Shown here: positions 36,300-48,685 of the stretch, in pieces | Layout of the letters: every line of letters starts with the position of its first letter | Numbering within the stretch: position 1 is the first letter of the stretch | Assembly: GCA_001600455.1 (NCBI GenBank) | Contig: BCKC01000007.1 | Coordinates: 1,107,394-1,171,393 of the forward strand | Origin: Endocalyx cinctus | Lineage: Eukaryota; Ascomycota; Sordariomycetes; Amphisphaeriales; Apiosporaceae | Direction of reading: 5' to 3' | Length of the DNA: 64,000 bases | Translations under genes and position numbers: made by a program | The notes under the pieces: model-generated | Told to the model about the DNA's origin: nothing | What the model saw: the letters and a program-made list of their open reading frames with translations, nothing else | Databases searched by the model: none

Positions 36300-38757
36300 T
36301 TAAATCAAGATGCTCACGGCCGTGAACCCGGGATCCAAAACCATGTAAGGGATCGCGTCCTTATCCATAGCCTTGGAATTCCGGTAAAAGATCCTCGCGA
36401 GCTTCACGAGGTCCTCGTAAAACGTCTTGGACGCGTCCCGGATGCGCTCCTCGGTCCGGCCCGTCTTCCGCCTGTAGACGGACCACTGGCTCAACGCGAA
36501 GTTCAGCAGGCTCCGATCGTCGGCGACGCGAAAGCTGAGGAGCCAGGGGACCTGGCTCGCGAGCAGCCACTGGCGCTGGCGGTTCAAGGGTAGAGCGGCG
36601 ACGAGGTCGCGCTCGGCGTACGCTCGCAGCTCGGCGCGCGTCGTCGGCGGCGGCGCGCACAGGCAGGGCGGCTTGGCCGCGACGAAGGCCTGGTAGAAGT
36701 TTTGCAGGTAGTTCACGCCGCTGTGGTAGGGCGCCGCGAGGTGGATGCACATGGTGACGGCGTCGACGAGCGCGTCGAACGTTTTGATCTCGGGAAACGT
36801 CCGGATGCGGCCGGCGGTGCGGATCTCGGCGCACCAGTCCGCGACGTACTTATCTTCGGCTACCAAGTCATCGGCCGTTTTCCCTTTTCCTTTCCCTTCT
36901 TTTTTTCCCCCGTCGTCCGAGGAGTCGTCGTCGTCGTAATAATGCGTCGATAGCATAGCCGCGACGTACTTGCGGATAACGAACCACATGAGCGTCACGT
37001 TCTTCGCGTACGCGTAATTCCTGTACCTCGCGTCCTCTTCTAGACTAGCTGGATCCCCCGGAAAGCCGCGGTTCCGTAATTGGGCGGGCGCGTAGTTGCC
37101 GACGAAGTCGAAATTCTCGTACGCGTGCTTGACGAAGCTCGACGTCTGCTCGGGGCTGAACCCGACGATATCCCTGATCACCTGGGGCACCAAGGTCTCG
37201 CGCGCGGCCGCGTTCAGGGAAAGGGTTTTGTACCAGTGGGACTGGAGCGTGCGGAAGACGACGTGGCCCATCGGTATCGTCCGGTTCGTGGCCACGATGA
37301 GGGCCTCCTCGACGAGGTGCGCGTTCGTCAGGTGCACCGTCAGCTCGTGGCGCGCCCAGTCCGAGACCTGCGCGCACGTCTTGGCGTACCGCCAGGGCCA
37401 GTCCTCCTTCTCCGACGCCTCGGAATCCGAGGGCGTCATCCGTCGGTTGAAGATCGTCACCGACCGCGCCATCGTCTCGCGGTAATCGATCGTGATCGCG
37501 ATCGGGTGCAGCTTTCCGTCGGCGTGCAGCCGGTACAGCGTCACGCTCGCGCACCCCCAGTTCTCGTCGCTGCCGGGTTCTTGATGGAAAAATTCGGCCG
37601 TGGACGAGACGCCCGTAGCGGAGCGGAAGTACCGGCAGTCCTGCACGAATAGGGACCCGTCCTCGCGCGCTTCCCGGATCGCCGTCGCCCATTTCTTGTC
37701 CTCGTCGTTGTCGTCGGACCCGGTCGCGGCCGCGCGGATGAATTCGTCCACGAGGTCCGCGGGCGCCCTCTCGATCGTCGTCGGGTTCGTCCCCGTGAAC
37801 GACTGCTCGGCGAACCTCCTGTCGCTGTACCAATCGTCCAGATGTCCGAGATTTTCGCCCCGCCCGATATCCGTGCCGGATTTGCGGTGGTGGCGGTTAT
37901 ACTCCTCGACGTCGGCGATGGTGAGCCCCTTATCGGGCTCGCCGAGGACCGTACCCCTGACCTTCTCGAGGATCCAGTCGGCCGTCTTGCCCAGAAAATT
38001 GTCGGGCACGACTTTGGCCATGATGAACCCGGACTCGGCGAGCCCGAGCGCGTTGAAGATCTGCCACGTAGGCACGTCGTCCGACGCCGGGATCGTCTGC
38101 AGGTGCGGCGGGTAGGTCGCGGGCGAGCCGTCTGCTTCGCGGGGGTAGGCTGAGTATTTGTACATCTCCCTTTTCTTCTCTAGGGGGATGATGCGCGGGA
38201 GGGTGGACTCGAGACCTAGGACGTCAAAATACGATCCATAACTACAGTATATAGTCAGCTAAGACTGTTCCGTTTTCGAAGAAAATGAACTGAAATAAGA
38301 ACAGCCAGATAATCATCCTTGGCAGCAATCATATGGAGGAGTATTTTTTCTTAAGCAAAAAGAAGAAGAAGTCGGACTTCCTGTTCTTTTCTTATCTAAC
38401 TAACCTTCTCTCGAGACGCGCATAGATCTGGGTCAGCGCCGCCTGCGTGCCCGCGTACGTCCCCTCTTTGATATTCCCGTCGGCGTAAGCATTATCGTCC
38501 TTCATGTAAATATTGAGGTTCAGCAACTCCTGGCTCAGGACGCCCGGGTCGAAGTCGCCCAACGGCGCGTCCTCGACGACCTCGACGAGCTTCTTGAACA
38601 GGTCCCCTTCGGCTACGTGTTTCAGTATGGAGCCAGGTTCGACGAGCGGCACGAACCCGGGCTGCTTGGGTAGGTTGGGGTTCAGCGCCTTATTCTGCTC
38701 GACTGTTTGCTCGACTCTCTGCCAGGATTGGGCGAGAGTGGAAAGGAAGTTACCCAT
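36300..38757 (-). CDS. Lipoxygenase
   Basis: A fungal lipoxygenase of about 740 residues in two exons, roughly 38757-38405 and 38169-36300. Such enzymes insert O2 into polyunsaturated fatty acids to make hydroperoxides, using a non-haem iron or manganese ion. All expected metal ligands are visible: the H-x4-H-x4-H region HELTVHLTNAH (His near 392 and 397), His and Asn in YHSGVNY, and a C-terminal isoleucine (SILI). The N-terminal substrate region has DDWYSDRRFAEQSFTGTNP. No secretion signal is seen at MGNFLSTLAQSW, unlike secreted Mn-lipoxygenases. A Gly/Lys/Asp-rich insertion (SSDDGGKKEGKGKGK) interrupts the C-terminal half. The intron is the weak point. The donor GTTAGT pairs in phase with a poor AAAAG acceptor at 38170, while the better CCCCCTAG acceptor needs another donor. 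The boundary may move by a few residues. The gene is strongly GC-rich. Confidence 0.9.
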
Positions 38758-41341
38758 ATTGACGGTGGTGCTAAATTAACCAATTACCGGTAGTAATTAT
38801 CAGGCAAGAAATATTATCCATCGTGGCATTAACGTTTGGCCGGAAGAAGCTATATATACCTATATACGTGGCCGAGAGTGTTACTCATTTCTTCTTGACT
38901 TAGCCTCAACCCACTTTGGAAGGTTTGTGGTACGTTGCTTTTTGTCTCTATCTTGGCCCACACAAGGAAGCGTACACAATATTTTCTTCGTCAATATAAA
39001 ATTCCCGTAAAGTTACGTTATCTTATAAATGAGTTTCTTGGGTTAACCAATAATACGACGTAAGTCTCACTGAAAACGAGGCTGAGGGGTAGACGGGATT
39101 CAGCTACTAATTTGTTGCTTACTACCTAACTGACTTCTTTATAGTGCAAGTCATGGAAGTGTGGATATAGCCAGCTTGGCCGTACGTAGGATCTGTTAAG
39201 TCAAGTCACACGTGAGATGAGGGATGGTGGTTTACGAGCAAGATCGTCACCGACACGAGCGCAAACTCGGCCGGAAGCAGCATTCTCATTTTCAGGACGG
39301 ATAGAAAAGAGCTGATTTAGAGTATGGTGGCGTGTAAAAATGTGCCCACAGTCGTCAAGCAGTAGCATGTTTTGGCTTATTCCATCTTCTCTATGCTTGT
39401 GGGACTTATACTAATAGCGAATAGGCGCTTGATTTGTCTCGAGCATGTATAAGTGAACCCATCTGAAAAAAATACGCAAATACGTCGAATACGTTGGTCT
39501 TGGTTCGGCAGCTTACACTTGGCGACAGGATTGGCTATTCAATGTGGATGAATATGTGGAAAGAGACCCCTTCTCGGCTCTATTTTGAGAAGCCAGCTGA
39601 TTCGAACTTAATGATGACGTTAGATACTCAATATATGAGCGCAGTTTGATGTCGTCTTATCGCCACGTTTGACACATTTTGATTAAACGCATTCGTCCAA
39701 CTTTACGCTCGTAAAATTTGAAAAAAGGATTTTTATCGTGGGGGTGATATCTACCTATAGGCATCATGTAAGCGCAACCTAGTCTGATGGTTGGGTAGCA
39801 CACGCCCGCTCCACCCAGTCAGCCTCTTTTTCTTAGGAAGTGCGCTGTAATCGTCACATCCGATAAGTCACGTAGCACGACGTCGCATTCTGTCTGACTC
39901 ATCCAATCAATAACATGCGATATATTGTGGAAAAAAAAGTTTTGTCTCGAGAAATATATACCTTCTCTATGGTCCTTGATAAGAGAAGACGAGAAGGAAA
40001 TTCGGCCGCTCGTACCGAACCTATGGGAAGAAAATCTGATGGCGGTTCCCTACTCGAGGTGATACAACTTGGCCTCAGCCGGTGAACAAAGCTCGAGAAA
40101 GAAGATCGCAACTCGTTCGAGTTGTGATATTTGTAGTTGCATCTGCATCTGCGTCTGCATTTACATTTGCATATATCTCCTGATCTAGACATATTTTTTT
40201 TAGTATAATGAAACGTCTTGCAGGTTTAATGCAAGTGATGAACTCGTGCTGTGCGACCTAACTTGGGTTACACATTTCTGTCAGCTACTGCGAGAACCTG
40301 CCGCTGCTTTCTCGGAAACTGTTGGCGCGGGCTGCAGGGAGTGTCTGCCGCATAAATGTGACGATGCGCACGCATACTGTATGGAAGAGGCCCTCGCATG
40401 AGGGACTAGAGCGAATACGATTTTTTTTTTTTTTTTTTAATTCGCGGTATCGGAAACCTCTTCCTCTTGCTTTTTTATTCTTCTCTTGACGAACATGTTC
40501 GCTAATTTGCCATTACTTCCTTGAAGAACCAGCTTAGAGGCCACGTCTTCTAGACTTCGAGATTATCGCCAATTGCGACTGCTCGGGAATGTGGATCTCC
40601 TAATATATGGGATGGATTTTTCCCAGTTCAAGGGTATCATCCAAGATAGAGTAGCCGGCGTAACACGAATTGAATAAACACGGCTGGTTCTGCGACTGTC
40701 GATAATAGTGGCTGTTCTTTCGGAGCTGGTTTTAAACCAGTGCACAAGGGATAAGCCGTAGTCCATAAACAGGTAAGCAAAGATCGCAGTGTTGTACACA
40801 GAAGATCTGATGGAAAAAAAAAAAAAAAAAAAAAATCCCCAGAGAGATCTAGTTAGTTAGGATGAGACATTCGCCTAAGCAAGAGTTAAACCACAATTAC
40901 AAGCGGCCGTAATAGTGTCGCTGTCCATTATGTTGAAGTTTATGAAGTCTTTTCCTTCACATCGTCTTCAATTCTTTCTTAGAATAAGTAGAATAAGACC
41001 GAAAGGTGAGTCAATGTTTACGCGCAAAGATCCTAGAATATGTTTTTGCATACGAAGGTAAATAAAATAAAAATGTTCGAGAGTACCATTTGAGGGAAAA
41101 TCTTCGCCAAGCAAATTTCGTATTAGCCTCGGTAAGTGTCTTACTCATCCTAGGCACAACCAACATTCAGTTCGTCAGGGGGTTTCGTTCAGTGACCAAC
41201 GTACATTTCATATACGAAGAACGACTTTTCAATAGATTCGAAACAAAAATAAGAAAATAACCGACGAGTTGAGTTCAATTGAAACAATTGAAACAGTGAG
41301 GTTATATGTGCTATGCTCTGAAAGAGTAAAAGAAAGACACG
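38758..41341. other. Intergenic between lipoxygenase and dehydrogenase genes
   Basis: Both flanking genes start outwards from here, so it holds their promoters. Beyond A/T homopolymers near 40422 and 40814, no repeat, RNA or gene is supported. Short open frames (for example 40563-40799) show no domain. Confidence 0.55.
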
Positions 41342-42321
41342 ATGGAGATCAACAACCTCTTTGACGTAAAAGTGGGTCTCCCTCATCGCATTTTAGTAAC
41401 AACAACCAAAAACAAAAAAGTAGTCATTGCTAATTATATATACTCATCTCAAAAGGACAAAGTCGTCCTCGTAACCGGCGGAGCCCGAGGTATCGGGCTC
41501 ATGATCACGACCGGGTTCGTAGCCAACGGAGCGCGCGTATACATCTCCTCCCGGGACGCGTCCGCGTGCGCCGCGGCCGCGGAATCGCTCAACTCTCGCG
41601 GGCCGGGATCATGCGCGGCGGTCCCGGCGGACCTGATGTCCCTCTCCGAGTGCGAGCGCCTAGCGGCCGAGATCTCGAAGCGCGAGAAGCGGCTGGACGT
41701 GCTCGTGAACAACAGCGGGACCACCTGGGGCGCCGACCTGGACTCCTTCCCGGACGAGAAGTGGGCGCCCGTCCTGACGCTGAACCTGCAGCGGGCGTTT
41801 ACGCTGACGCAGCTCTTCTTACCTCTGCTCGAGAGGGACGCTACTAGCGGTACGGAAGGCGGGAACCCGGCCGCGATCATTAATATCGGCTCGACCAACG
41901 GCCTGACCCCGCCCAACGTGCACAACTTCTCCTACTCGTCCGCCAAGGCGGGCTTGCACCACCTGACCCGCCACCTCTCGCAGGTGCTGGGCCCGCGCGG
42001 GATCACGGTCAACACGCTCGCGTGCGGGCCCTTCGAGACCAAGATGATGAAGCATTTTTTCGCGACGGCGAGAGATGTCATAGAAGAGGGGAATCCGATG
42101 AAGCGGGCCGGTGTCGCGGGGGACGTGGCCGGTGCTTGCATTTACCTTGCGAGTCGAGCTGGGTAAGTTTTTTTTTTTTTTTTTTTTTGCCGTTCTTCCT
42201 CTTTAGCGAGATCATTCTTTCAGTTTATTATTTTTCTAACAATTGTTACTCTGATAGGTCTTACGTAAACGGTGCTACGATTAATATTGATGGCGGTGTG
42301 CATTTGTCTTCAAAGTTGTAA
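41342..42321 (+). CDS. Short-chain dehydrogenase/reductase
   Basis: Predicted 266 residues in three exons: 41342-41371, 41456-42162 and 42258-42321. The first exon encodes only MEINNLFDVK. Joining gives DVK-DKVVLVTGGARGIG, the start of a classical SDR fold. The cofactor motif TGGARGIG is at 17-24 and NNSG at 95-98. The catalytic set is Asn120, Ser156 (INIGS), Tyr170 and Lys174 (YSSAK). The end, SYVNGATINIDGG, is typical. The second intron starts GTAAG plus 21 T. The protein resembles fungal reductases annotated as rhamnolipid-type 3-oxoacyl-ACP reductases, but substrate prediction is unreliable in this family. It should be a soluble NAD(P)-dependent oxidoreductase. The middle exon is GC-rich compared with its flanks. 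Confidence 0.92.
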
Positions 42322-42619
42322 ATTAGCCGGCGCGAGAGATCTACTCGCTGAGTAAGCAGCGAGAATGTATTATCTGTAAATTTAGATTGATATATGTATG
42401 TACAAGAACTTCTAATCTCTGGAGGTTGTGGTCAAATATGGTACATTGATACCAATAATGTATATCATTGGGGTTATGTATACTCAGAGCCACTTTTCCT
42501 TTCCCTCTCTAATTGGAGGAGAATCTGAAGATATATTCGGGGGTATTTTACTGCTCCCAAGCCTTCTGAAGATCTTATCTTTACGTCCATAAAGAGAATC
42601 GTTTCTAGAATTCATCCAA
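42322..42619. terminator. Convergent 3' region of the dehydrogenase and metaxin genes
   Basis: The stop codons of the two genes face each other across about 300 bases of AT-rich sequence. Both 3' ends must lie here. No precise poly(A) signal was assigned. Confidence 0.4.
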
Positions 42620-43622
42620 TCAAGGCGAGCCCCAACACTTTTCTAATATTCTTTCTCGATGTCTAATAAGCGCGGGGAATCTCTTGAGGATATTCGCCAG
42701 TGTGTCGTCTTTCCACTCTAGCGCGTCGTCGAGTATAAGATGGGTGTACGAGAACACGGTAGCATCAAACAGGGTCGGCTGCTCGCTATCGAAGAACCAA
42801 GCCTCGCCCCCCTTCTCGGCGGTCAGGAGCGTCTCCAGCGCGTCGAACGCCTCCCTCGCCCCCTCGTACAGGGCCTTCGGATCCAAGGCAGGCCTCGCCG
42901 TCGACCTCAGGATCTGGGCCTCGGCCGCGCGCCTCACCTGGTACAGGGTCGTCGCCCTGACGGCGCGGGAGGCCGAGACCGGATCGACGTACAGGCGGGA
43001 GAGCAAGGGTGAATTCTTGGGTGAAACGTAGAGCGCGTAGAGCCACGCGTTCCTCACGCGGTGGTCGAGCAGCGACTCGTACGCGTCCGATCGCCCGCCG
43101 GGCAGGAGGCTCGGTACGCGGCGCGCGCCCTTGGCGGAGGCGTACGTCTCGAGCTTGCTCGAGGGGATGGGCGCCTGCGGGACCGCGTCGTCGGGTCGCG
43201 ACGGCCGAAGGAGAAAGGGGAGGGCTCCGGTGGGAGACGCATGGTTGTTCGAGGAGGCGATGCGGAAGTCGACGCCCGCTAATTTAAGAAAAGTCTACAG
43301 ATAGGAAATATGATAACTTGTATTTTAGCTTTTTTTTTTTATTCGCTTTAGCTTTTTGTTCGCCAGGTGGTCGTTTACTGACCTGCCACTTGAGGCAAGA
43401 AGGGTTAAAGCTTGGCAATCCTCTCAACGCATCTTCGTTGGATATGAAGACGTATAATGTCGGTACGTCTCTGGTTTCGGGAGATCGGACAGGGAGCTCG
43501 TTCGGAGGATAGGTCAGAAGCGGAAATTTTTTGAAGAGTCGCGCTAACGGTACTGGAACGGTGAACCAACCCGTTGTCGCGGGTGATTTTCGTTTTATCT
43601 CATCATCTTTCTCTATTGGCAT
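42620..43622 (-). CDS. Metaxin/Tom37-family subunit of the mitochondrial SAM complex (Sam35-like)
   Basis: Predicted 304 residues in two exons, 43622-43383 and 43294-42620. The intron (GTCAGT donor, TGTAG acceptor) joins SCLKWQ to TFLKLAGVDF, the hallmark start of the glutathione-S-transferase-like metaxin fold. The N-terminal part contains FPLLTYPPNELP and TLYVF. The middle has SSNNHASPTGALPFLL, and the C-terminal helical half has RNAWLYALYV and ending RHRERILEKCW. Family members sit on the cytosolic face of the mitochondrial outer membrane and help insert beta-barrel proteins. Sam35/Tom38 is preferred over Sam37 from overall size and the N-terminal PP-rich segment, but this is moderately certain. 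Exon 2 is much more GC-rich than exon 1. Confidence 0.85.
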
Positions 43623-46600
43623 TTTTAGATGTCGGAATTAACCGACTCGTGGATATATATTGATATCTTTGGGTTTCGATAATCACTTAAAAAATGATTT
43701 TTCCACCGTGATGCGCGTCATAGCCTGCCAGGGTTTGGGATATTGGGTACCTTGATAGTCATTATCGACGGCCCGTAAAGATGCCCAATAACTTTTCGTC
43801 GGTCTGTGACAGGTGTCAAGTATCAAGCCTATCAATTATCACGGTCCGATGATTTACCGATATTTGGAGGAGGTCTTGGATCACGATGAAATGCCCCTTT
43901 CAAGTTTCTCAATTATACCAAGAGTATCGAATTAATCTATTCAAATATCTTACTATGATCTACCACACAATCGTGTCTCAGTAACAGTAAGGTAGCGAAA
44001 TATGCAAGCTGCGACAGTCAGCCATTCCACCAAATTTCAGGTACGAATCCTTCCGCGATACACCGTACCAGTGTACGCGTAAACCGTGCATACCATTATT
44101 GGTTTCAATATAATATACGAGTTACTGTGGTTACATATATGTACGATAGTAGGCTGCGAAGCTCTCCAAAAAAAAAAAAAAAAAAAAAGGTTGAAAGGGT
44201 TTGAATAAAGGACGGCATCGCGGTAGGGCCTTCCGAAGCACATGCGGGGAGTTCAATAGGTGAATGTAGTAGTATTCGTAGTCAGGTAGCGTGGTGTAGT
44301 GTAGTGTACATATAATGTAATGTAAACCGAACCCTTGACATGTGGAAGACCCATTTTCTAATATGTGGGGGGAAAAAGGAGAGGGGGAGAAAGCTGGGGG
44401 TCAGGTCAAGCAAGGAACCCTTTATTTGGACGGACGGGATAGTTTTCCAAAATTTCCCGTCGCCAAGATAAGATAATATTCGGAGGCGAAAGAACCAGGC
44501 CAGTCGATTTTTATTAAACGATCACGCCAGAGCGAAAACATACGTCGGTCGGTGAGAGCTTTGCTAGCAAGTAGATGCATACATTGGTCACTTCTTTATA
44601 TATGCATTGAACCTCTTGATCGTTTCGATATTTTTCTCGTATTGGATGGATGAAGCTCTTGAAGGAGAACGAGTTCTCCTCTTCGCTAGACGAGCCGACC
44701 TTCCGTTCATCGAGATTGATCGTCAGGAAGGAAATTCGGATAAGTATAATAATTCTAAATGATCAGCCAAATGCGAGTCTGCCATCCGATTTATCGAAAC
44801 CCAGCCTGGCAGGCCCTTTTTTTCTTCTTCTTAATGTACGATGATGTAGAACAGATCTCGCAATTGGATCTCGCAATTCGAAGGTGGACATTTGTCAGGT
44901 GCTAGGGTTACATTTGTCCTGACCAGTCTCGAAAGAAATACCACGTCTAGAAAATTCTTCGACTTCCAAAGGTAGGTACCCGTACTACCTACTACTACCT
45001 TTGCCGTTGCATTCTTCTTCTTCTTCTTCTTCGTTTTCGAATAAAACTTATCATTAAGAATAGAAGGCCTGAAAAAAAAAGGGGGAATCATGATCTCTAA
45101 TATCGCTCCAACAGGATGGTAACAAACCATGCTGAAGGAACACGTAAGCTGAGTAAGTTGTTCCTCCTCTCCTTCTACAATTTGTTATCCCGGCCGTCAA
45201 ATCCGGAGCCGATAGAATGACGAGCTCGCATAAGATTTTTCCTAAAACATGATTCAACAACCGGTACTTTTTGCCTAGGTAAGTTTTATTCGACCCGCCT
45301 CTTTGAATATAGTGCCTAGATAGTTTAGAGGTGAAAAAAACCAAGTAAGATAACAGGTACATGATTATCATACTCCTCTCCCTCGTTATTTAGTTTCCGC
45401 AGAAAATCAATAATAAATAAACAAGCTTCTTGGTGAGGGGTTGGTCTTCCGGAGTAGTTCAAAATTTTACCAGTGCCGTTCATATGCAGATATGAAATTA
45501 TACTGCACCCTTTCCTAGCCGGATCTCGCCTGTCGACTCGGATCTTTGGATGTAATAACTCCCGCGCGTATAGGTAGCCAGGTAGTATATAAATATATAG
45601 ATTACTAACATGCTAAATTGCTGATTGTTACACCACACCTCTTGAGATTTTCATATCTTTTTTCATTTTATTTTGACATTGTAACCGTAAATTGGAAAAA
45701 TAACCCGGTTGAGCATTCAAAATGCACGTGAGCCGACCTTCACTATGGGAAAAGGTGTTTAAAATATTGGTTTTTTATTATTTATTTACTTACCTAGGTA
45801 TGCATTTTATCTATTACGCATCGTAGAAAAAGGGTAGGCCAAGATGTAAATCTAACAGCCACCAATGTTTATGGGTTTACATGTTTTACCATCATCTAGT
45901 AAGTTCACATGTAGGTAGTAAAAGCATAAGCAGGAGCATATGGATGATATACGAAAGTAAATAAAAGGCAGAGAGATAAGTGACGCACTCAGACTCGGAT
46001 CTAAAAAGACCCAAGTAATATAGCTTTTATTTAAGTATCGTCTTAACCCCTTCTCACCCCCATTTCAAAACTCCTCTATCATATCCCCACACTCTGATCT
46101 TGTGAACAACGATCCTCATCTTATAATCAATAATACAAAGAGGTCGTATTGAACCAAGGGGTCCTATTATATCCACATCTACATCCACATATTTTATCTC
46201 TTCCCTCCAACCTGGTTTCTGGTTTTTGGTTTCTGGTTTCTTTCTACTTCTATATATATAAATAAAAAGAAGAAGAAATAAGAAATTGATATAGAGAAGA
46301 AGAGATATACCGACTTTCAGACGGCTATAAATTCCGAAATACATAGTATTTTAGGTAGATATATACTACCTATCTGTGGTGCGACATCATATATCGTACC
46401 ATCTGTTCGGTCCGTCCGTCCTCGTCTCGTGGTCCCCTAAAAAAAAAAAAGAAGAAATCAAAAAAGAAAAACCACCCTTACTGCAAACGGCGGCGTCGCG
46501 GGGGTAGTTCCAGGTCGAAGTGGGACGCATACGCTACAGTACCACCTACACGCATACCAGAGACGAAAACCTTAATAACATCGAATTGTGCATATCTCAT

Positions 46601-47238
46601 TCTCTCACCCTTGCTACATTTTTGGTTCTTACCGGGTTGTTTTTTTAGCTTAAAAAAAAAAAAGAAGAAGTTGCTGCAACTAGCCGAGGTGATCTCCATT
46701 ATTAGGCCGACTTCGTCACCAATTGGTGCTTTTTTGGTCCTCGAACCCGGGAAACCAAACAAAGAAAAAAAAAGAATACCGAGTAAGAAGTAAAAGAGAG
46801 AGAAAAAAAAAAGATATTCCATATCGGAGGATTATACAAAGAGAAAGACGCATCCATTCTTCTTTCTTCCTCTTTTAAGTCTTCGATCCTCAGTCATCGT
46901 CTTTTCGCTCAGAACTCATCATAACTCTTTTTTTTTTTTTTTTTTTTACTCTCATCTCCTTTATTCCCCCACTTCGACTGACGCACTCACTTACTCGCCA
47001 AGTCTTCACAAGTCTTTTTTTCCAACTTCTTCCCAATTCCAATTCCAAAACAAAGATTGGAATACCGAGGAACCTCTTTCCTCTATCTTGTTGAAACTCT
47101 CAAGTCGTCTCGAAGGGAATACAATAGGTTTCCTCACCGAGATAGAGCAACCGAGTTGAAAACGCACGTGCTTGCTTCATCATATCACATATTACACATC
47201 ACACATCACATCTACACACGCACATACAAAAAAAAAAA
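43623..47238. other. Intergenic with simple repeats, upstream of a small gene
   Basis: No gene is supported. It contains a TTC microsatellite (about 45012-45032), the palindrome TACCTAGGTA at 45791-45800, A-runs near 44167 and 46440, and a T-run near 46927-46947. The last 300 bases are pyrimidine-rich and probably form the promoter and leader of the 79-codon gene. Confidence 0.5.
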
Positions 47239-47478
47239 ATGGATCGGACATCAGCACCCATATCCTCGCCGATGGGCACCTCTTCAGCCTCAAATTCGAC
47301 GTCATCGCATCGCTCCAGCAGCTACGCCGCACCGCCGGCCGCATCGTCGTCCTCCACCCAGACCTCGACGGGCACGACGGACGTCTTCATCCGGGATCTC
47401 AACCTCGTGGCCGAAGCGGCGAAGCGAGCTCAGATGGCCGTCCTGATGCGAGATATGGAGGGGTTCGGCATCTCATAA
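47239..47478 (+). CDS. Small protein of 79 residues, function unknown
   Basis: The frame begins right after an A-run (good ATG context) and ends at TAA. The first half is Ser/Thr/Ala-rich low complexity (residues 1-45). The second half is a compact, probably helical segment with DVFIRDLNLVAEAAKRAQMA followed by VLMRDMEGFGIS. The sharp shift from low complexity to a structured-looking amphipathic segment, higher GC than flanks, and the pyrimidine-rich leader support a real gene. I think similar short proteins occur in other filamentous fungi but cannot name the family. No signal peptide or membrane segment is present. It stands alone in about 7 kb. Confidence 0.6.
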   Translation: MDRTSAPISSPMGTSSASNSTSSHRSSSYAAPPAASSSSTQTSTGTTDVFIRDLNLVAEAAKRAQMAVLMRDMEGFGIS

Positions 47479-48640
47479 AAAAAAAAAAGAGAGAAAGAGG
47501 AAAAAAAACAAAACCTTAATTTACGAGAATTATATCAAATCAAATCAGCAAAGCAACGAATTTTCTTCATACCTCGACATTTTTTGTCCTTTTTTAATCT
47601 ACGTCTGGGGGTTTTTTATTATCAATTTGTTTTTGTTTTTTTCGCATATGCGATTCTGGGAATACCACTTTGGCACTTTGGAGAGAAGTTTGAAAATTTA
47701 CCTCGCATTTACATATTACGTATTACATAATGTTATAACCAATAGTCTCCACGACTTTTCTATCCATCGTCTCTCTCTCTCGCCCTCTGTCTATCCGTGC
47801 GTGTCTTCTCTTCTCCGAAGAGATCCCCAGCCTATATATTCTCCATCTAAGAGATAAACGATCCACTTTTATTTACGAGAACTCTGGGAAAGACGATTCA
47901 TTGCTTCTTCCAAATGTTCGGCTGAACTCTCTTTTTCAGGGGAAAAGACTATGATCTCTTATCTCCTCCGCGTCTTATTTCAAACAGACACCGAAAAAAA
48001 AAAGAAACTTGGGTTGAAATCTTTTGTTTTATGACGCCGACGAAGAAGTGGAAACAGGGTCTTCCCACAGGCAAGACTAAAGCACGGGAATCGCCGTAGC
48101 ATGGAATGGAGACTTTTTTACACTATGATTGAATTTCGGGCGCTTAGGAAGGGGGATACTAAACACTACGTATTGGGCTAGGGGGGGATGGAAGGATAAT
48201 CGGCTCTTTTTTTTTTCTTTCGGGTTTCACTTGGTCTCGTTTTATTCCGTTGGCCAAACGACGACGAAAATGATCGGAAATGAGAGAAAAAGATGAAGAG
48301 CGTGATTATGAAGATAACCTCTGTTCTTCTTCTTCTTTTTTTTCTTTCTTCCCCATCCCCTTCCCATTCCCCACTGGACTTACTGAAAAAGAAACAAAGG
48401 TCATTTTAATGAGGAGACCGAAAAATCAAGATACGGGAAGGGGGGGGAGACATAATCAAAAAGAAGGGACACACTATTTTAGTTGAGAAAGAAGACGAAA
48501 GAAAGAATCATGATAAAATAAAAAAGAAATATTCGGCGAGCAGCGCCTTTATCGGGAGAGAGACGTACAACTGTTAGCGGATATTCCCCCGATGTTTTTT
48601 CTTTCTTTAGGTATCAGCGTTGTTTTCCGATATCTTTCTC

Positions 48641-48685
<45 letters not shown>

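Noticed and set aside
36361..37833. Long overlapping frames on both strands within the lipoxygenase gene
   Set aside because: They are Arg/Pro/Gly-rich shadows caused by the high GC content of the lipoxygenase exon, with no domains of their own.
38392..38757. Separate 121-residue gene just upstream of the lipoxygenase
   Set aside because: It ends at a donor-like GTTAGT and its C-terminus (QAALTQIYARLERR) leads naturally into the lipoxygenase frame, so it is the first exon.
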